Origin: Allorhizobium ampelinum S4 | Lineage (GTDB): Bacteria > Pseudomonadota > Alphaproteobacteria > Rhizobiales > Rhizobiaceae | DNA: 64,000 bases | NCBI RefSeq assembly: GCF_000016285.1 | Contig: NC_011989.1 | Location: 3,573,001 to 3,637,000 of the forward strand | Direction: 5' to 3' | Shown here: positions 37,253-46,909 of the stretch, piece by piece | How the letters are laid out: each line of letters begins with the position of its first letter | How positions within the stretch are numbered: position 1 is the stretch's first letter | The notes under the pieces: generated by a model | Databases searched by the model: none | Told to the model about the DNA's origin: nothing | The model's input: only the letters and a program-made list of their open reading frames with translations | Position numbers and translations under genes: made by a program

Positions 37253-38734
37253 TTAAACCCGGCGTAAACGGCAGGCATAAAAGCCATCCAGCCCGCCCGC
37301 ATGGCTATCGCCGCCCGGTAACATAGCAGGCCCCGGTAACATAGCAGGCGTGGTGCGAAATTCGCCAAGCGGGGTGATCGCGTCTTCCAGCCCCGGCCAG
37401 TCGGCGACCTGCATCGCAACCCGCTCCAGTTCCGGATGATCGGCAAGAACCCGAGCCACAACATCCTCGCCCTCCTGTGGATCGAGCGAGCAATTGGAAA
37501 ACACGATGGAGCCGCCGGGCGCCAGCAGTGTCACGGCGTGGCGCAGCAACCGTTCCTGCACACCCGCCAGCTTGACGATATCCTGCGGCCCCTTGGTATA
37601 AAACACATCGGGGTGCCGGCGCGTCGTGCCGGTGGAAGAACAGGGGGCATCCAGCAGCACGGCGTCAAAGCCCGGATGATCCTCGCCCAGATTGAACTCC
37701 ATCAGGTCCTGATGAACCAGTTGCGCTGAAAACCCCAGCCGTTGCAGGTTGCCATTCAGGCGCTTCAGCCGGTTGGCCGATTGTTCGACCGCCGTCACCA
37801 CCGCGCCCGCGGCAGCCAATTGCGCCGTCTTGCCTCCGGGCGCGGCACAGAGGTCCACGGCCCGCTTGCCTTCAAGGGACCCGAACATCCGCACGGGAAG
37901 GGCAGCCGCCGCGTCCTGAACCCACCAGGCCCCCTCTTCAAAGCCGGGAAGCGCTGAAACCGCTCCGGCAAAGCTTGCCAGCCGGATGCTGCCAGTCGGC
38001 AACACCACTCCATTGAGCTTTTCGGCCCACACTGCCGGATCGGCCTTGACGGTCAGGTCGATGGCAGCCGGGGTCAATTGGGCCTGTGCAATCCGCCGCG
38101 CTTCCTCCTCCCCATAGACTGCGATCAACCGTTCGAAGAACCAGTCGGGCATGCAGATGACATCTTCGACATCCGCCAAAAGTGCCTGCTTTTCACGGCC
38201 CAGCCTACGCAAAACCGCATTGACCAGCTTGGCGAACCGGCGGCTGCGCGGATCGCGATTGGCCTGTTCGACGGCTAGATCGACAGCGGAATGGTCGGGG
38301 ACATCAAGGTAGACCATTTGCGCGGCGGCAACGATCAGCGAATGATAAAGCGCGCGCGCACCGTCGGGCAAAGGCGCGTCCAGCAGCCGGGCCAGCATGG
38401 CCTCGATGCGGGGCAGAAAGCGTAAGGAGGTGTTGAGAATGGCGCGCACCAGGCCACGATCGGCCTCCGACAGGGCGGCATAGGCGGGATTGCCATGGTC
38501 GCCGTCCATCATGCCATCCAGCGAGGTCTTGCGGTCGATCACCGCAGCCAGAAGACGGCTCGCGGCCATGCGCGCTTCCAGACCGGGCTTGTCGTCATGC
38601 ACCTGCCTGCGGGGTCTGTCGGACTTCTGCCTGGATTGGCCATCCTGTTTGCCAGGGGTCCCAAGGCTGGACTCCCGATGGCCGGAGGATGATTTATCGG
38701 TTGGAGATTTGCCGCGTCTTTCGTTCAATTCCAT
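37253..38734 (-). CDS. rsmB: RsmB/NOP family 16S rRNA m5C methyltransferase
   Basis: RsmB methylates cytosine 967 of 16S rRNA. The 493-residue protein has a Lys/Ser-rich tail of about 50 residues, a NusB-like RNA-binding domain (to about 190), then the Rossmann methyltransferase: [36 protein letters not shown] with the first catalytic cysteine and [16 protein letters not shown] with the second. Near the C-terminus the motif PAMLPG is doubled by an in-frame 18-base tandem duplication at 37314-37348; most homologues have it once. Its start overlaps the end of htpX by 10 bases. Confidence 0.94.
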   Translation of the reverse strand: MELNERRGKSPTDKSSSGHRESSLGTPGKQDGQSRQKSDRPRRQVHDDKPGLEARMAASRLLAAVIDRKTSLDGMMDGDHGNPAYAALSEADRGLVRAILNTSLRFLPRIEAMLARLLDAPLPDGARALYHSLIVAAAQMVYLDVPDHSAVDLAVEQANRDPRSRRFAKLVNAVLRRLGREKQALLADVEDVICMPDWFFERLIAVYGEEEARRIAQAQLTPAAIDLTVKADPAVWAEKLNGVVLPTGSIRLASFAGAVSALPGFEEGAWWVQDAAAALPVRMFGSLEGKRAVDLCAAPGGKTAQLAAAGAVVTAVEQSANRLKRLNGNLQRLGFSAQLVHQDLMEFNLGEDHPGFDAVLLDAPCSSTGTTRRHPDVFYTKGPQDIVKLAGVQERLLRHAVTLLAPGGSIVFSNCSLDPQEGEDVVARVLADHPELERVAMQVADWPGLEDAITPLGEFRTTPAMLPGPAMLPGGDSHAGGLDGFYACRLRRV

Positions 38735-39753
38735 GGTCCCTTCGGGGCGTCATTATCCTTGCCGCGTCGTCCGATTTTGGGAACGGAGCGCGTGCTTGCG
38801 CCTCCCTTAACACCCCAGGGATCATCCGTCGATCTTTCCGCACTGCTGCCCCAAGGGCCTGAAGCCGCAGGCTTGCTGTGCTGCGGGCGATAGACGTTTG
38901 CCTGACGCCCACCCATCTCCTGCGCCAAAGCTTGCAGCGCCGCGATCCGGTTGCTGGTATCGGGATGGGTGGAAAACAGGCTGTCCATCTTCTGGCCCGA
39001 CAAGGGATTGATGATGAACATATGGGCTGTGGCCGGATTGCGCTCGGCCTGATAATTGGGCTGGTGAGCGCCAGCGATTTTTGCCAGCGCCGAAGCCAGC
39101 CATAGCGGATTGCCGCAGATTTCCGCGCCACGCCGGTCAGCGGCATATTCGCGGGTTCGGCTGATGGCCATCTGTACCAGCATGGCGGCAAAGGGCGCGA
39201 CAATCATCGCCACAAGCGGACCGATAATGCCACCACCATTGCCGTTTTCGTCGCGGCGACCGCCGAAGAAGAAGGCAAAATTGCCCAGCATCGAAATCGC
39301 CCCGGCCAGCGTCGCGGTGATCGTCATGGTCAGCGTATCCCGGTGTTCGACATGGGCAAGCTCATGGGCCATCACGCCCGCCACTTCTTCCGGTGTCAAC
39401 GCCTGCAACAAGCCGGTCGAGGCGGCAACGGCAGCGTTTTGCGGATTGCGGCCTGTGGCAAAGGCATTGGGCTGCGGATTGTCGAAAATATAGACCTTGG
39501 GCATCGGCAGCCCGGCATTTTGGGTGAGACCACGGACAATCTCATAAAATTCCGGCGCATTGCGCGGATCGACCTCCTGAGCGTGATAGGCCGACAACAC
39601 CATTCGGTCGGAATTCCAATAGGAAAACAGGTTCATCGCCCCAGCGATGACCAGCGCGATCATCATCCCGCCCTTGCCGCCGATCAGGAAGCCGACGCCC
39701 ATGAACAGGGCTGTCATGAAAGCCAGAAGCATGGCGGTGCGCATGATATTCAT
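38725..39753 (-). CDS. htpX: Membrane zinc metalloprotease HtpX
   Basis: HtpX is an inner-membrane M48 protease for damaged membrane proteins. The 342-residue protein starts at ATG 39753 ([29 protein letters not shown]) with GGAGG nine bases upstream. It has two N-terminal membrane segments, the HELAH zinc site in [14 protein letters not shown], two further hydrophobic segments ([21 protein letters not shown] and [18 protein letters not shown]), the ligand region [11 protein letters not shown], and a Ser/Gly-rich C-terminal tail longer than in E. coli. It overlaps rsmB and is divergent from the DUF1674 gene. Confidence 0.95.
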   Translation of the reverse strand: MNIMRTAMLLAFMTALFMGVGFLIGGKGGMMIALVIAGAMNLFSYWNSDRMVLSAYHAQEVDPRNAPEFYEIVRGLTQNAGLPMPKVYIFDNPQPNAFATGRNPQNAAVAASTGLLQALTPEEVAGVMAHELAHVEHRDTLTMTITATLAGAISMLGNFAFFFGGRRDENGNGGGIIGPLVAMIVAPFAAMLVQMAISRTREYAADRRGAEICGNPLWLASALAKIAGAHQPNYQAERNPATAHMFIINPLSGQKMDSLFSTHPDTSNRIAALQALAQEMGGRQANVYRPQHSKPAASGPWGSSAERSTDDPWGVKGGASTRSVPKIGRRGKDNDAPKGPWN

Positions 39754-39862
39754 CGGGTCCTCCAAAAGGGTCCGGCAACGGAGAGGGTTTTCCAGCTCGC
39801 TGCGATGTCCTACATATGTAAAGACCATCGATCATTTTCAATTGCTACAGGATGGATGCCGA

Positions 39863-40093
39863 ATGGACGAGCACCAGAACGACCGACAAGATTCCGGCAC
39901 CGCAAACAGTGACGGCACCGACGCCGCACCGAAAACGCTGTCGCCTGCCGCAGTCCGTGCGCTGGCCGAAGCCGAGGAGCGCCGCAAGGCTGAGCAGGCC
40001 CAAAAACCGGCGCCGGAAGTCGGTGGACGCGGCGGCGCGGACCCGGCCCGGTTTGGTGATTGGGAAATCAACGGCCGCGCCATCGATTTCTAG
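39863..40093 (+). CDS. DUF1674 protein, SdhAF4-like
   Basis: A 76-residue protein with the DUF1674 end motif GGRGGADPARFGDWEINGRAIDF. In mitochondria and some bacteria this family (SDHAF4/Sdh8) helps assemble flavinylated succinate dehydrogenase. The N-terminal half is polar and low-complexity, rich in Ala/Glu. Many larger in-frame starts exist upstream, but ATG 39863 fits homologues. It is divergent from htpX; no sdh gene is nearby, which is usual. Confidence 0.88.
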   Translation: MDEHQNDRQDSGTANSDGTDAAPKTLSPAAVRALAEAEERRKAEQAQKPAPEVGGRGGADPARFGDWEINGRAIDF

Positions 40094-40287
40094 TGGTCCG
40101 ATTCCGACATTTGATCCTCGAGGGTGCAGCAAGGGGGAATCAAATGTCAAATTCATTCCACGAGTGCGTTTGCTCCAGGCGTGCGATCCTGCCACCACTC
40201 ACATCTTTGTGAAACAATTATTTCATGAAACATTTTGCCATAGTCTGCGTTTATCGAGCGGAACTTAGGAAGTGTCAGAGGTAGACT

Positions 40288-40515
40288 ATGAAGAAAATTG
40301 TTCTTGCTACGGCGTTTGCATTGACGACGATTATCGCCAATATCGTCCCTGCTCAGGCGCAATCGCCGAGAATGCCCCCACCGGACGATGATCGTCGTGG
40401 TCCGCCTCACCATATGCAGCGCCCGCCGCCACCGCCGCCGCATTGCAAGGTTCGCAAAGTCGTGCGCTGGCACCATGGCGAAAAAATCGTCAAGAGAGTT
40501 CGCGTCTGCCGTTAA
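40288..40515 (+). CDS. Small secreted Pro/His-rich protein
   Basis: A 75-residue protein with a clear signal peptide (MKKIVLATAFALTTIIANIVPAQAQ, cleaved after AQA), then a Pro/His/Asp-rich linker including a run of seven prolines and histidines, then a basic C-terminus with two cysteines (HCKVRKVVRWHHGEKIVKRVRVCR in parts). I do not recognise a function. The two cysteines could form a disulfide in the periplasm, and the histidines could bind metal. Its ATG follows an AGAGGT site. It stands alone between the DUF1674 gene and envC. Confidence 0.75.
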   Translation: MKKIVLATAFALTTIIANIVPAQAQSPRMPPPDDDRRGPPHHMQRPPPPPPHCKVRKVVRWHHGEKIVKRVRVCR

Positions 40516-40573
40516 TGGTATGACGCACACCAATGCTCTATAATTGCCGCAATCACCCGTGATTGTTCAAGCT

Positions 40574-40611
40574 GAGGCCCGCACGTGGACATCACGTGTG
40601 GGCCACTTCTT
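40574..40611 (+). terminator. Possible terminator after the small secreted protein
   Basis: GGCCCGCACGTG and CACGTGTGGGCC form a long stem with one mismatch around GACAT, followed by ACTTCTTTATT. The T tract is poor, so confidence is moderate. The rest of the gap to envC shows nothing else. Confidence 0.5.
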
Positions 40612-40798
40612 TATTGAGAAGTCTACACTTTTCTCTGCTGTTCTTTTCGCTTTGGTGCAAATCGGTTAGCTTGGCGTAATCGTCTGGGTTTAGCGACGTC
40701 TATCGGGAAAAGCTGAAACAGATTTCCTCGTCCGGAGATAAAGCCCGGATAGACCGCAAAGAGCCAGGCAAAGAGACAGAGGCACGATCAAGACAGCG

Positions 40799-42274
40799 AT
40801 GATATCCCACTCCTTCGCACGCAGGCGTCTAGCCACTCGAACACTGTCGTGCGGGGCAATCGCGTTTACTTGTGCGACAACTCTTTCCTCCGCCATGGCC
40901 CAGCAATTGCCAGCCCCGGACAATGCAGTCTCGACGCAGCCGTCCATCAATCCAACAAGCCCCAACGATATTGGCCCCCAGGCAGGTCCCGAAACTTCGA
41001 GCCAGACGAGCCCCGACGATCCAGCCGGGGCCTTGCGGGCCAAGCGCGAGGACGTTTCGCGTCAATTGCAGGATCTGTCGCAATCCATGCAGCTTTCCTC
41101 GGAAAAATCCGAGGAGTTGCGCAAGAGCATCGACGCGCTGGACAAGAGCAGCACCAGCCTGCGCCAGGCGCTGATCGATTCCGCCGCACGCCGCAAGGAT
41201 CTGGAGCAAAAGATCGCCGATGGCGAAAAGAAGCTGGCGGACTATGGGGTCCGCCAAGACGTCATCCATAAATCCTTCCGGGCGCGGCGCGCCGTGCTGG
41301 CCGAGGTGCTGGGTGCACTGGAGCGCATGGGCCGCAATCCGCCGCCAGCTCTGCTGGTCACGCCGGAAGATGCCTTGGGAGCGGTGCGCACCGCCATTCT
41401 GCTGGGCGCTGTCGTGCCTGGCATGCGCAAGGAAACCGAGAAGCTGGCCAGTGACTTGCAGGAACTGACCAACCTGCGCAAGGCCAGCATCGATGAGCGC
41501 GAAAAAATGGTCGCCAGCCTGAAAAGCCGCCAGGAAGAAGAAGCCCGCATGGACATGCTTCTGGCTGAAAACGCCCGGCTGAGCCAGCAGAACAACGCCC
41601 AATTGCAAGAAGAACTGGCGCGCTCGCAGGAGCTTGCGCAGAAATCCTCGTCACTCCAGGGCCTGATCGGCAGCCTGGAAAACGAAATTGCCTCTGTGCG
41701 TCAGGCCACCGACCAGGCAAAGCTGGAAGAGGAAAAGCGCCGTCAGATGACCGATGCGCAACGGGATCAGGCCCGCCTTGAGGCCCAGACCACGCCGCCC
41801 GATAAAAACCGCATTGCCCCGGCATTTTCCTTTGAAGAGCTGAAAGCGAAGCTGGAACTTCCGGCTGTAGGCGATGTATTGCGGCAATTCGGCGATCCCG
41901 ACGGCACCGGTCACGAGGCCAAGGGGATCGTTCTTGCCACTGCGCCAGCAGCCGTGGTGATTGCGCCCGCCGACGGCACGGTGGTGTATGCGGGACAGTT
42001 CCGCAGTTACGGGAAAATGGCCATCCTCAACACAGGCAACGGATATCACATAGTTTTGTCCGGCATGGACCGTGTCAACGTGCATGCCGGACAATTCGTG
42101 CTGTCCGGCGAGCCGATTGGTGCTATGGGTGAAAAGAGAGTCGTCAGCGCAGCTGCTTTCGCGCTGGAAACAGATCGCCCAACCCTTTACATAGAATTCA
42201 GAAAAGACGGTAACTCGGTTGATTCCCGACCATGGTGGGCGAAGGACGCCGGAAAGGTTCGCAATGATACGTAG
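40799..42274 (+). CDS. envC: EnvC-like murein hydrolase activator
   Basis: A periplasmic activator of cell-division amidases. The 491-residue protein has a signal peptide (to about residue 34, SSAMA then QQ), a long coiled coil (about 75-330, heptads of Leu/Ala with Lys/Glu/Gln) and a C-terminal LytM/M23 domain (GVLATAPAAVVIAPADGTVVYAGQFRSYGKM in parts). The zinc-ligand HxxxD and HxH residues of active LytM enzymes are not visible, as in EnvC, so it is probably an activator and not a peptidase. It overlaps ctpA by 11 bases. Confidence 0.9.
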   Translation: MISHSFARRRLATRTLSCGAIAFTCATTLSSAMAQQLPAPDNAVSTQPSINPTSPNDIGPQAGPETSSQTSPDDPAGALRAKREDVSRQLQDLSQSMQLSSEKSEELRKSIDALDKSSTSLRQALIDSAARRKDLEQKIADGEKKLADYGVRQDVIHKSFRARRAVLAEVLGALERMGRNPPPALLVTPEDALGAVRTAILLGAVVPGMRKETEKLASDLQELTNLRKASIDEREKMVASLKSRQEEEARMDMLLAENARLSQQNNAQLQEELARSQELAQKSSSLQGLIGSLENEIASVRQATDQAKLEEEKRRQMTDAQRDQARLEAQTTPPDKNRIAPAFSFEELKAKLELPAVGDVLRQFGDPDGTGHEAKGIVLATAPAAVVIAPADGTVVYAGQFRSYGKMAILNTGNGYHIVLSGMDRVNVHAGQFVLSGEPIGAMGEKRVVSAAAFALETDRPTLYIEFRKDGNSVDSRPWWAKDAGKVRNDT

Positions 42275-43598
42275 GGCTTCTATAATGCTGGTTGGCGCGC
42301 TGATGGGCGCGACGGCGATGAGCGTTGTTTATTCGGCTGGCGTTCCTGCCCAGGCGGCAGGCAATTCCACTTACAAGGAACTGGCGATTTTTGGAGACGT
42401 GTTTGAGCGTGTCCGCGCTCAGTATGTCACGCCTCCTGACGAGAAAAAGCTGGTCGAAGCCGCCATCAATGGCATGTTGAGCTCTCTCGATCCCCATTCC
42501 AGCTACATGAACGCCCAGGAAGCGGCGGACATGCAGACCCAGACCAAGGGTGAATTTGGTGGCATCGGCATCGAAGTGACGATGGAAAACGACCTGGTCA
42601 AGGTCATCACCCCCATCGATGACACACCCGGCGCCAAGGCCGGCATTCTGGCTGGCGACATGATCTCCGAGATCAATGGCACCCCCGTGCGCGGCATGCA
42701 GCTGAATGACGCTGTTGAAAAGATGCGCGGCGCGGTCAATACCCCGATCAAGCTGACCATTTTGCGCAAGGGTGCTGACAAGCCGATCGAGATGAGCGTC
42801 ATGCGCGAAATCATCCCGATCCGCGCCGTCAAGTCTCGCGTCGATGGCGATGTCGGCTATGTCAGGGTGATTTCCTTCACCGAAAAGACCTATGACGACC
42901 TGGAAGCCGCGATCAACAAGATCAAGAAGGAAGTGCCAGCCGATAAGCTGAAGGGCTTCGTTCTCGACCTGCGCCTCAATCCGGGCGGTCTGCTCGATCA
43001 GGCGATTTACGTCTCCGACGCCTTCCTGCAGAAGGGCGAAATCGTCTCCACCCGCTCGCGCGATCCGGAAGATACCCGCCGCTTCAATGCCACCGCTGGC
43101 GATCTGACCGATGGCAAGCCGCTGATCGTGCTGGTCAATGGTGGTTCGGCCTCGGCATCTGAAATCGTCGCTGGCGCGCTTCAGGATCTGAAGCGGGCAA
43201 CAGTGGTCGGCACCCGCAGCTTCGGCAAGGGTTCCGTGCAGACCATCATCCCGATGGGCGACAAGGGCGCGCTGCGCCTGACGACGGCGCTCTATTACAC
43301 GCCATCAGGCAAGTCGATCCAGGGGACTGGCATCCATCCTGATATCAAGGTGGAAGAGCCGCTGCCCGCCGATCTGCAGGGCAAGCTGCGCACCGAGGGC
43401 GAATCCTCGCTGCCGGGCCATATCCAGGGCCAGAGCGAGACGGAAGAAGGCTCCGGCTCGGTTGCCTATGTGCCGCCGGATCCGAAGGATGACGTGCAGC
43501 TTAACTACGCACTCGACCTGCTGCGCGGCGCCAAGACAGACCCGTCCTTCCCGCCCGACCCAAGCAAGGCCGTGCTGGAAAGCGCCAAGAAGAAGTAA
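42264..43598 (+). CDS. ctpA: Carboxy-terminal processing protease CtpA (S41)
   Basis: A periplasmic serine protease that trims C-termini and helps control peptidoglycan hydrolases. The 444-residue protein starts at ATG 42264, has a signal peptide or anchor (IMLVGALMGATAMSVVYSAGVPAQA), a PDZ domain (GIGIEVTMENDLVKVITPIDDTPGAKAG in parts, about 95-180) and the S41 catalytic domain with Ser in NGGSASASEIVAGAL and Lys in RSFGKGSVQTI. The gene overlaps envC, so activator and protease are made together. A strong terminator follows. Confidence 0.95.
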   Translation: MIRRASIMLVGALMGATAMSVVYSAGVPAQAAGNSTYKELAIFGDVFERVRAQYVTPPDEKKLVEAAINGMLSSLDPHSSYMNAQEAADMQTQTKGEFGGIGIEVTMENDLVKVITPIDDTPGAKAGILAGDMISEINGTPVRGMQLNDAVEKMRGAVNTPIKLTILRKGADKPIEMSVMREIIPIRAVKSRVDGDVGYVRVISFTEKTYDDLEAAINKIKKEVPADKLKGFVLDLRLNPGGLLDQAIYVSDAFLQKGEIVSTRSRDPEDTRRFNATAGDLTDGKPLIVLVNGGSASASEIVAGALQDLKRATVVGTRSFGKGSVQTIIPMGDKGALRLTTALYYTPSGKSIQGTGIHPDIKVEEPLPADLQGKLRTEGESSLPGHIQGQSETEEGSGSVAYVPPDPKDDVQLNYALDLLRGAKTDPSFPPDPSKAVLESAKKK

Positions 43599-43618
43599 GG
43601 ATCGGTTGACGGTCCTCG

Positions 43619-43646
43619 AAATGCCGGCCTCATGGCCGGCATTTTT
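43619..43646 (+). terminator. Rho-independent terminator after ctpA
   Basis: AAATGCCGGCC and GGCCGGCATTT pair perfectly around TCAT, with T-run TTTTT after the stem. It closes the envC-ctpA transcript. Confidence 0.88.
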
Positions 43647-43727
43647 CGTTGACAGCGCCCTTCCCGTTGCACGCAGGCAAAGCTTGAACCGTATGGAAGG
43701 GAAAGGCATGGTCATCGACATGGCGAA

Positions 43728-44972
43728 GTGATTCGCGGCATGGAGAGGACAGTCCAATCCAATGTGTCGAAGGACATGACATTGAGCGCTGATCTGCACG
43801 CAGCTTTGGGCCAGAACCGCAAGAAGCGCCGCACGGGCGGTCCGAAAATCTCTCCCTTCAAGGCACTGACAGCGTCAAGCTCGGTCGCTCTTCTCGGCCT
43901 GTCCGTTTACACAACACTCACGCCGCTTCCGCTGCGCAATCCGCTACCGCTCGCCACCACCCCACCGGTGGCGGCTGCCGTCCCTGCCGAGGAGCCAGCC
44001 GCGAAAGCGCCCGGCCCATCCCGCAGCATGGAAGCCCGCGCCCCGACCTCTGGCGCTACAGTCGAGCGCTCGACCCTGCCGGACGGTTCGGTTGTCACCA
44101 AATATTCACCCGCCAGCCGGGACGGCTCCGGCCCGGCCCTGGTCACCACTCCGCATGTGGGCCAGGACCCGCGTGTGGCGGCCACGCCCAATCCGGACCT
44201 TCTGGAAAACACTCCAGAAGGGCAAATCCCGGTGACGGGCCGCGATGGACTTCGACCCGTCGAGCAATATGCACGGCCCTGGTCCGGCGCGCATGGAACG
44301 CGAGTGGCCATCGTCGTCAGCGGCCTCGGCCTCAGCCAAACTGGCACGCAACGGGCGATCAAGCACCTGCCGGAACAAGTGACACTAGCCTTTGCCGCCA
44401 GCGGCAACAGCCTGTCGCGCTGGATGCAGGAGGCACGGCGCGGCGGCCATGAGATCCTGTTGCAGGTGCCGTTGGAGCCGGTTGGTTATCCGGCAAACGA
44501 TCCGGGCCGAGGCACATTGCAGGTTGGGCGCGCTGCCACCGACAATCTGCGCGACCTGCATAGGGCCATGGCCAGCATGACCAATTATACCGGGCTGATG
44601 AATTACATGGGTGGGCGCTTCCTGTCCGATAGCGGCGCGATGGACCCTGTCATGCGTGATATTGCGGCGCGCGGCCTGCTGTTTCTCGATGACGGCTCCT
44701 CGGCAAGATCCCTGACAGCGACGTTCGCCAAGGCGATGAACATGCCGTTTTCCGTCGCCGATCTGCAATTGGACGACCAGATACAGGAACAGGCCATCCT
44801 GAAACGGCTGGACGAGCTGGAGCGGATTGCCCGGCGCAATGGCTCTGCCATCGGTGTTGCCTCGGCGTTTGATGAAAGCGTCAATGCCATTGCCAAATGG
44901 GCGGAAGGCGCCAAGGCACGTGGCATCGAAATCGTCGGCGTTTCCGCCCTTGCCATGGAAGCGCAACAGTGA
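43728..44972 (+). CDS. Divergent polysaccharide deacetylase family protein
   Basis: A 414-residue protein with an N-terminal membrane anchor (SSSVALLGLSVYTTLTPL near 50-68), a Pro/Ala-rich linker of about 100 residues and a C-terminal YibQ-like divergent polysaccharide deacetylase domain (TRVAIVVSGLGLSQTGTQRAI, VTLAFAASGNSLSRW, HEILLQVPLEPVGYPANDPG, LLFLDDGSSARSLT). Family knowledge places it at the cell envelope near the EnvC-CtpA system. The GTG at 43728 gives the longest form; ATG 43740 and ATG 43776 (with AAGGA very close) are alternatives. The substrate is unknown. Confidence 0.87.
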   Translation: MIRGMERTVQSNVSKDMTLSADLHAALGQNRKKRRTGGPKISPFKALTASSSVALLGLSVYTTLTPLPLRNPLPLATTPPVAAAVPAEEPAAKAPGPSRSMEARAPTSGATVERSTLPDGSVVTKYSPASRDGSGPALVTTPHVGQDPRVAATPNPDLLENTPEGQIPVTGRDGLRPVEQYARPWSGAHGTRVAIVVSGLGLSQTGTQRAIKHLPEQVTLAFAASGNSLSRWMQEARRGGHEILLQVPLEPVGYPANDPGRGTLQVGRAATDNLRDLHRAMASMTNYTGLMNYMGGRFLSDSGAMDPVMRDIAARGLLFLDDGSSARSLTATFAKAMNMPFSVADLQLDDQIQEQAILKRLDELERIARRNGSAIGVASAFDESVNAIAKWAEGAKARGIEIVGVSALAMEAQQ

Positions 44973-45011
44973 TTTTTACAGGCGGCCAGAAGATCGCTCA
45001 ATGAGGACACC

Positions 45012-45539
45012 ATGACCCAGACCACCGTCAAAGCCGAGGATCTGCCCTATCGCCCCTGCGTCGGCATCATGGTGCTGAATGCGCAAGGACTGGTCTGGGC
45101 TGGCCGCCGCATTCCGCTGCTCAATTCCGAATATGATGGCTCGCCTCAGCTCTGGCAGATGCCGCAGGGCGGGATTGACCCCGGTGAAGATCCGAAAGAG
45201 GCGGCCTATCGCGAGCTTTACGAAGAAACCGGCATGAAAACCGTGACCTTGCTGGCCGAAGCGCCGAACTGGATCAATTACGATCTGCCGCCAGCCCTGA
45301 TCGGCATTGGTCTTCGCGGCAAATTTCGCGGCCAGACACAACGCTGGTTTGCCTTTCGCTTCGACGGTGACGAAAGCGAAATCCAGATCAATCCGCCGCC
45401 GACCAGCCAGCATGCCGAATTCGATGAATGGCAGTGGAAGCCAATGGCAGAACTGCCGGACCTGATCGTGCCGTTCAAACGCGGCGTCTACGAACAGGTG
45501 GTCGCCGCCTTCAGGCATCTTTCCCCTGCCAATGCCTGA
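45012..45539 (+). CDS. rppH: RNA pyrophosphohydrolase
   Basis: RppH removes pyrophosphate from the 5' end of mRNA to start RNase E decay. The 175-residue Nudix protein starts [21 protein letters not shown] and has the Nudix box [23 protein letters not shown] (about 53-75, split here as GGIDPGED and REL-x-EE), followed by the RppH-type [36 protein letters not shown] precedes the ATG. It lies 39 bases after the deacetylase gene and converges with the ParA-like gene over only 6 bases. Confidence 0.94.
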   Translation: MTQTTVKAEDLPYRPCVGIMVLNAQGLVWAGRRIPLLNSEYDGSPQLWQMPQGGIDPGEDPKEAAYRELYEETGMKTVTLLAEAPNWINYDLPPALIGIGLRGKFRGQTQRWFAFRFDGDESEIQINPPPTSQHAEFDEWQWKPMAELPDLIVPFKRGVYEQVVAAFRHLSPANA

Positions 45540-45545
45540 CGGTTA

Positions 45546-46304
45546 TCAGTAGGCGGCCCGCAGTAGTGGCATTTCCATAAATCCGCGATTGCCGTTATCG
45601 GCCCGGCTATTCGTCAGGTTATCGGCAACCGGCATGCGGATGGTTGGCACCAGCATTTCGACCTCGTCGCAATAGCGCTCGGCATTGGCGATGGCCTTGT
45701 CGAGATTGCTGACCCGCTCCGGGTCCAGGCGGTGCAGGCTGGTGCGATATTCAAACATATCGCGATAGGCGGCGCGCTCGATGATCGGCGTCGCCAGAAC
45801 CCGCACCGACCGTTCAGCCAGAAGCAGTTTGACGGCGCGAAGCGCGCGGGTGGTGACCAGCGAATTGACCCGTGACAGAACCACGGAATGGGGAATGCGA
45901 ATATTCCCCTTGCTGTAGAGATATTGCAGCAGTTCGATCACCTGCGCGCCGCCCTGGGCATCCATGGCACTGCCCTGGATGGGGATCAGCACATGATCGG
46001 AAAGGCCAAGCGCCGTCGCCAGCAAGGGTGATTGCGCGCCGGGCAGATCGACGATCACATAATCGGAGCTGCCACGATAAGCCTCGATGGTGCGTGCCAA
46101 GGCATTTACGGAGATATAGGTGGCGACGCGCATGGTGCCGGCATGACCGTCCGCGCCCTCGAACCAGCGGGAAATCCAGCGCTGTGGATCCGTATCGATC
46201 ACCGAGACCCTATAACCCCGGCGCACCAGTTCCGTCGCAAGCAACAGAACCGCCGTGGTCTTTCCGGCACCGCCCTTGGTATTGGCGAAGGTAATGATGG
46301 GCAT
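45546..46304 (-). CDS. Orphan ParA-family ATPase (VirC1-like)
   Basis: A 252-residue ParA/MinD-type ATPase with deviant Walker A NTKGGAGKTTA (8-18), Walker A' VIDTDPQRWISRW and Walker B VIVDLPGAQSP. There is no ParB gene or parS-like repeat nearby, so it is unlikely to segregate a replicon. It resembles in size and layout the orphan ParA proteins of Rhizobiaceae, to which VirC1 of Agrobacterium T-DNA transfer belongs. Possible roles are positioning of a complex on nucleoid or pole. It stands alone; a 278-base gap separates it from padR. Confidence 0.85.
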   Translation of the reverse strand: MPIITFANTKGGAGKTTAVLLLATELVRRGYRVSVIDTDPQRWISRWFEGADGHAGTMRVATYISVNALARTIEAYRGSSDYVIVDLPGAQSPLLATALGLSDHVLIPIQGSAMDAQGGAQVIELLQYLYSKGNIRIPHSVVLSRVNSLVTTRALRAVKLLLAERSVRVLATPIIERAAYRDMFEYRTSLHRLDPERVSNLDKAIANAERYCDEVEMLVPTIRMPVADNLTNSRADNGNRGFMEMPLLRAAY

Positions 46305-46582
46305 GAGAAACCTCGGTCAGCCATAACGGAGCCAGGCATCGCTCCCCAAGGCCCAAACACATCGGGCAACCCATTCGCATCGGGCAGATCCATTGTGACG
46401 CGACATGGTTAATCAGGCGTTATTTATTCGACAAAATGCGACAATTCCCCTGGGCTTTCCAGGTTCGTTCACAACCATAAGCCCGACACCCCTCAATCAC
46501 CCGTCTCCTTCCAAAAAACGCAAACCACTACCTTGCATAAGCAGATAGCTTGTTATATTCAAAATACAAAGCTGAGGTGCCC

Positions 46583-46909
46583 ATGACTGACTCGATCCAG
46601 GTTCAATTGCGGAAAGGGGCCCTCGACCTCTGCGTCCTGGCCGTGCTGTCTCACGGCGAAAGCTATGGCTACGAAATCGCCAGTACCTTGGTCAGCGCCG
46701 TCGGCATGGGAGAAGGCACGATCTATCCGCTGATGCGCCGCATGCAGAATGACGGATTGGTGGCCACCCGCATCGTTGAGTCCAGCAATGGGCCACCGCG
46801 CAAATATTATCGGCTCACGGAACAGGGCCGAACAATTTTCGAAGCTCATCGCCGCGACTGGCGCTCCTTTGCAAGCGCCGTCGATACACTTCTTGAGGAT
46901 TTGCCATGA
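46583..46909 (+). CDS. PadR family transcriptional regulator
   Basis: A 108-residue PadR repressor with only the winged helix: LRKGALDLCVLAVLSHGESYGYEIAS, GEGTIYPLMRRMQNDGLVATRIVES and GPPRKYYRLTEQGR are the family blocks. PadR proteins often repress an adjacent operon and respond to a small ligand or stress at the membrane. I chose ATG 46583 (MTDSIQVQL) after GAGGTGCCC. The stop overlaps the DUF1700 gene in ATGA, so it is very probably the regulator of this three-gene cassette. Confidence 0.92.
   Translation: MTDSIQVQLRKGALDLCVLAVLSHGESYGYEIASTLVSAVGMGEGTIYPLMRRMQNDGLVATRIVESSNGPPRKYYRLTEQGRTIFEAHRRDWRSFASAVDTLLEDLP

Noticed and set aside
37253..38734. Frameshift in rsmB at the repeated PAMLPG
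   Set aside because: The duplication is 18 bases, in frame, and the C-terminus continues to the normal end.
45546..46304. Plasmid or chromosome partition locus (parAB)
   Set aside because: There is no parB gene or parS-like repeat near the ParA-like gene, and no replication gene.
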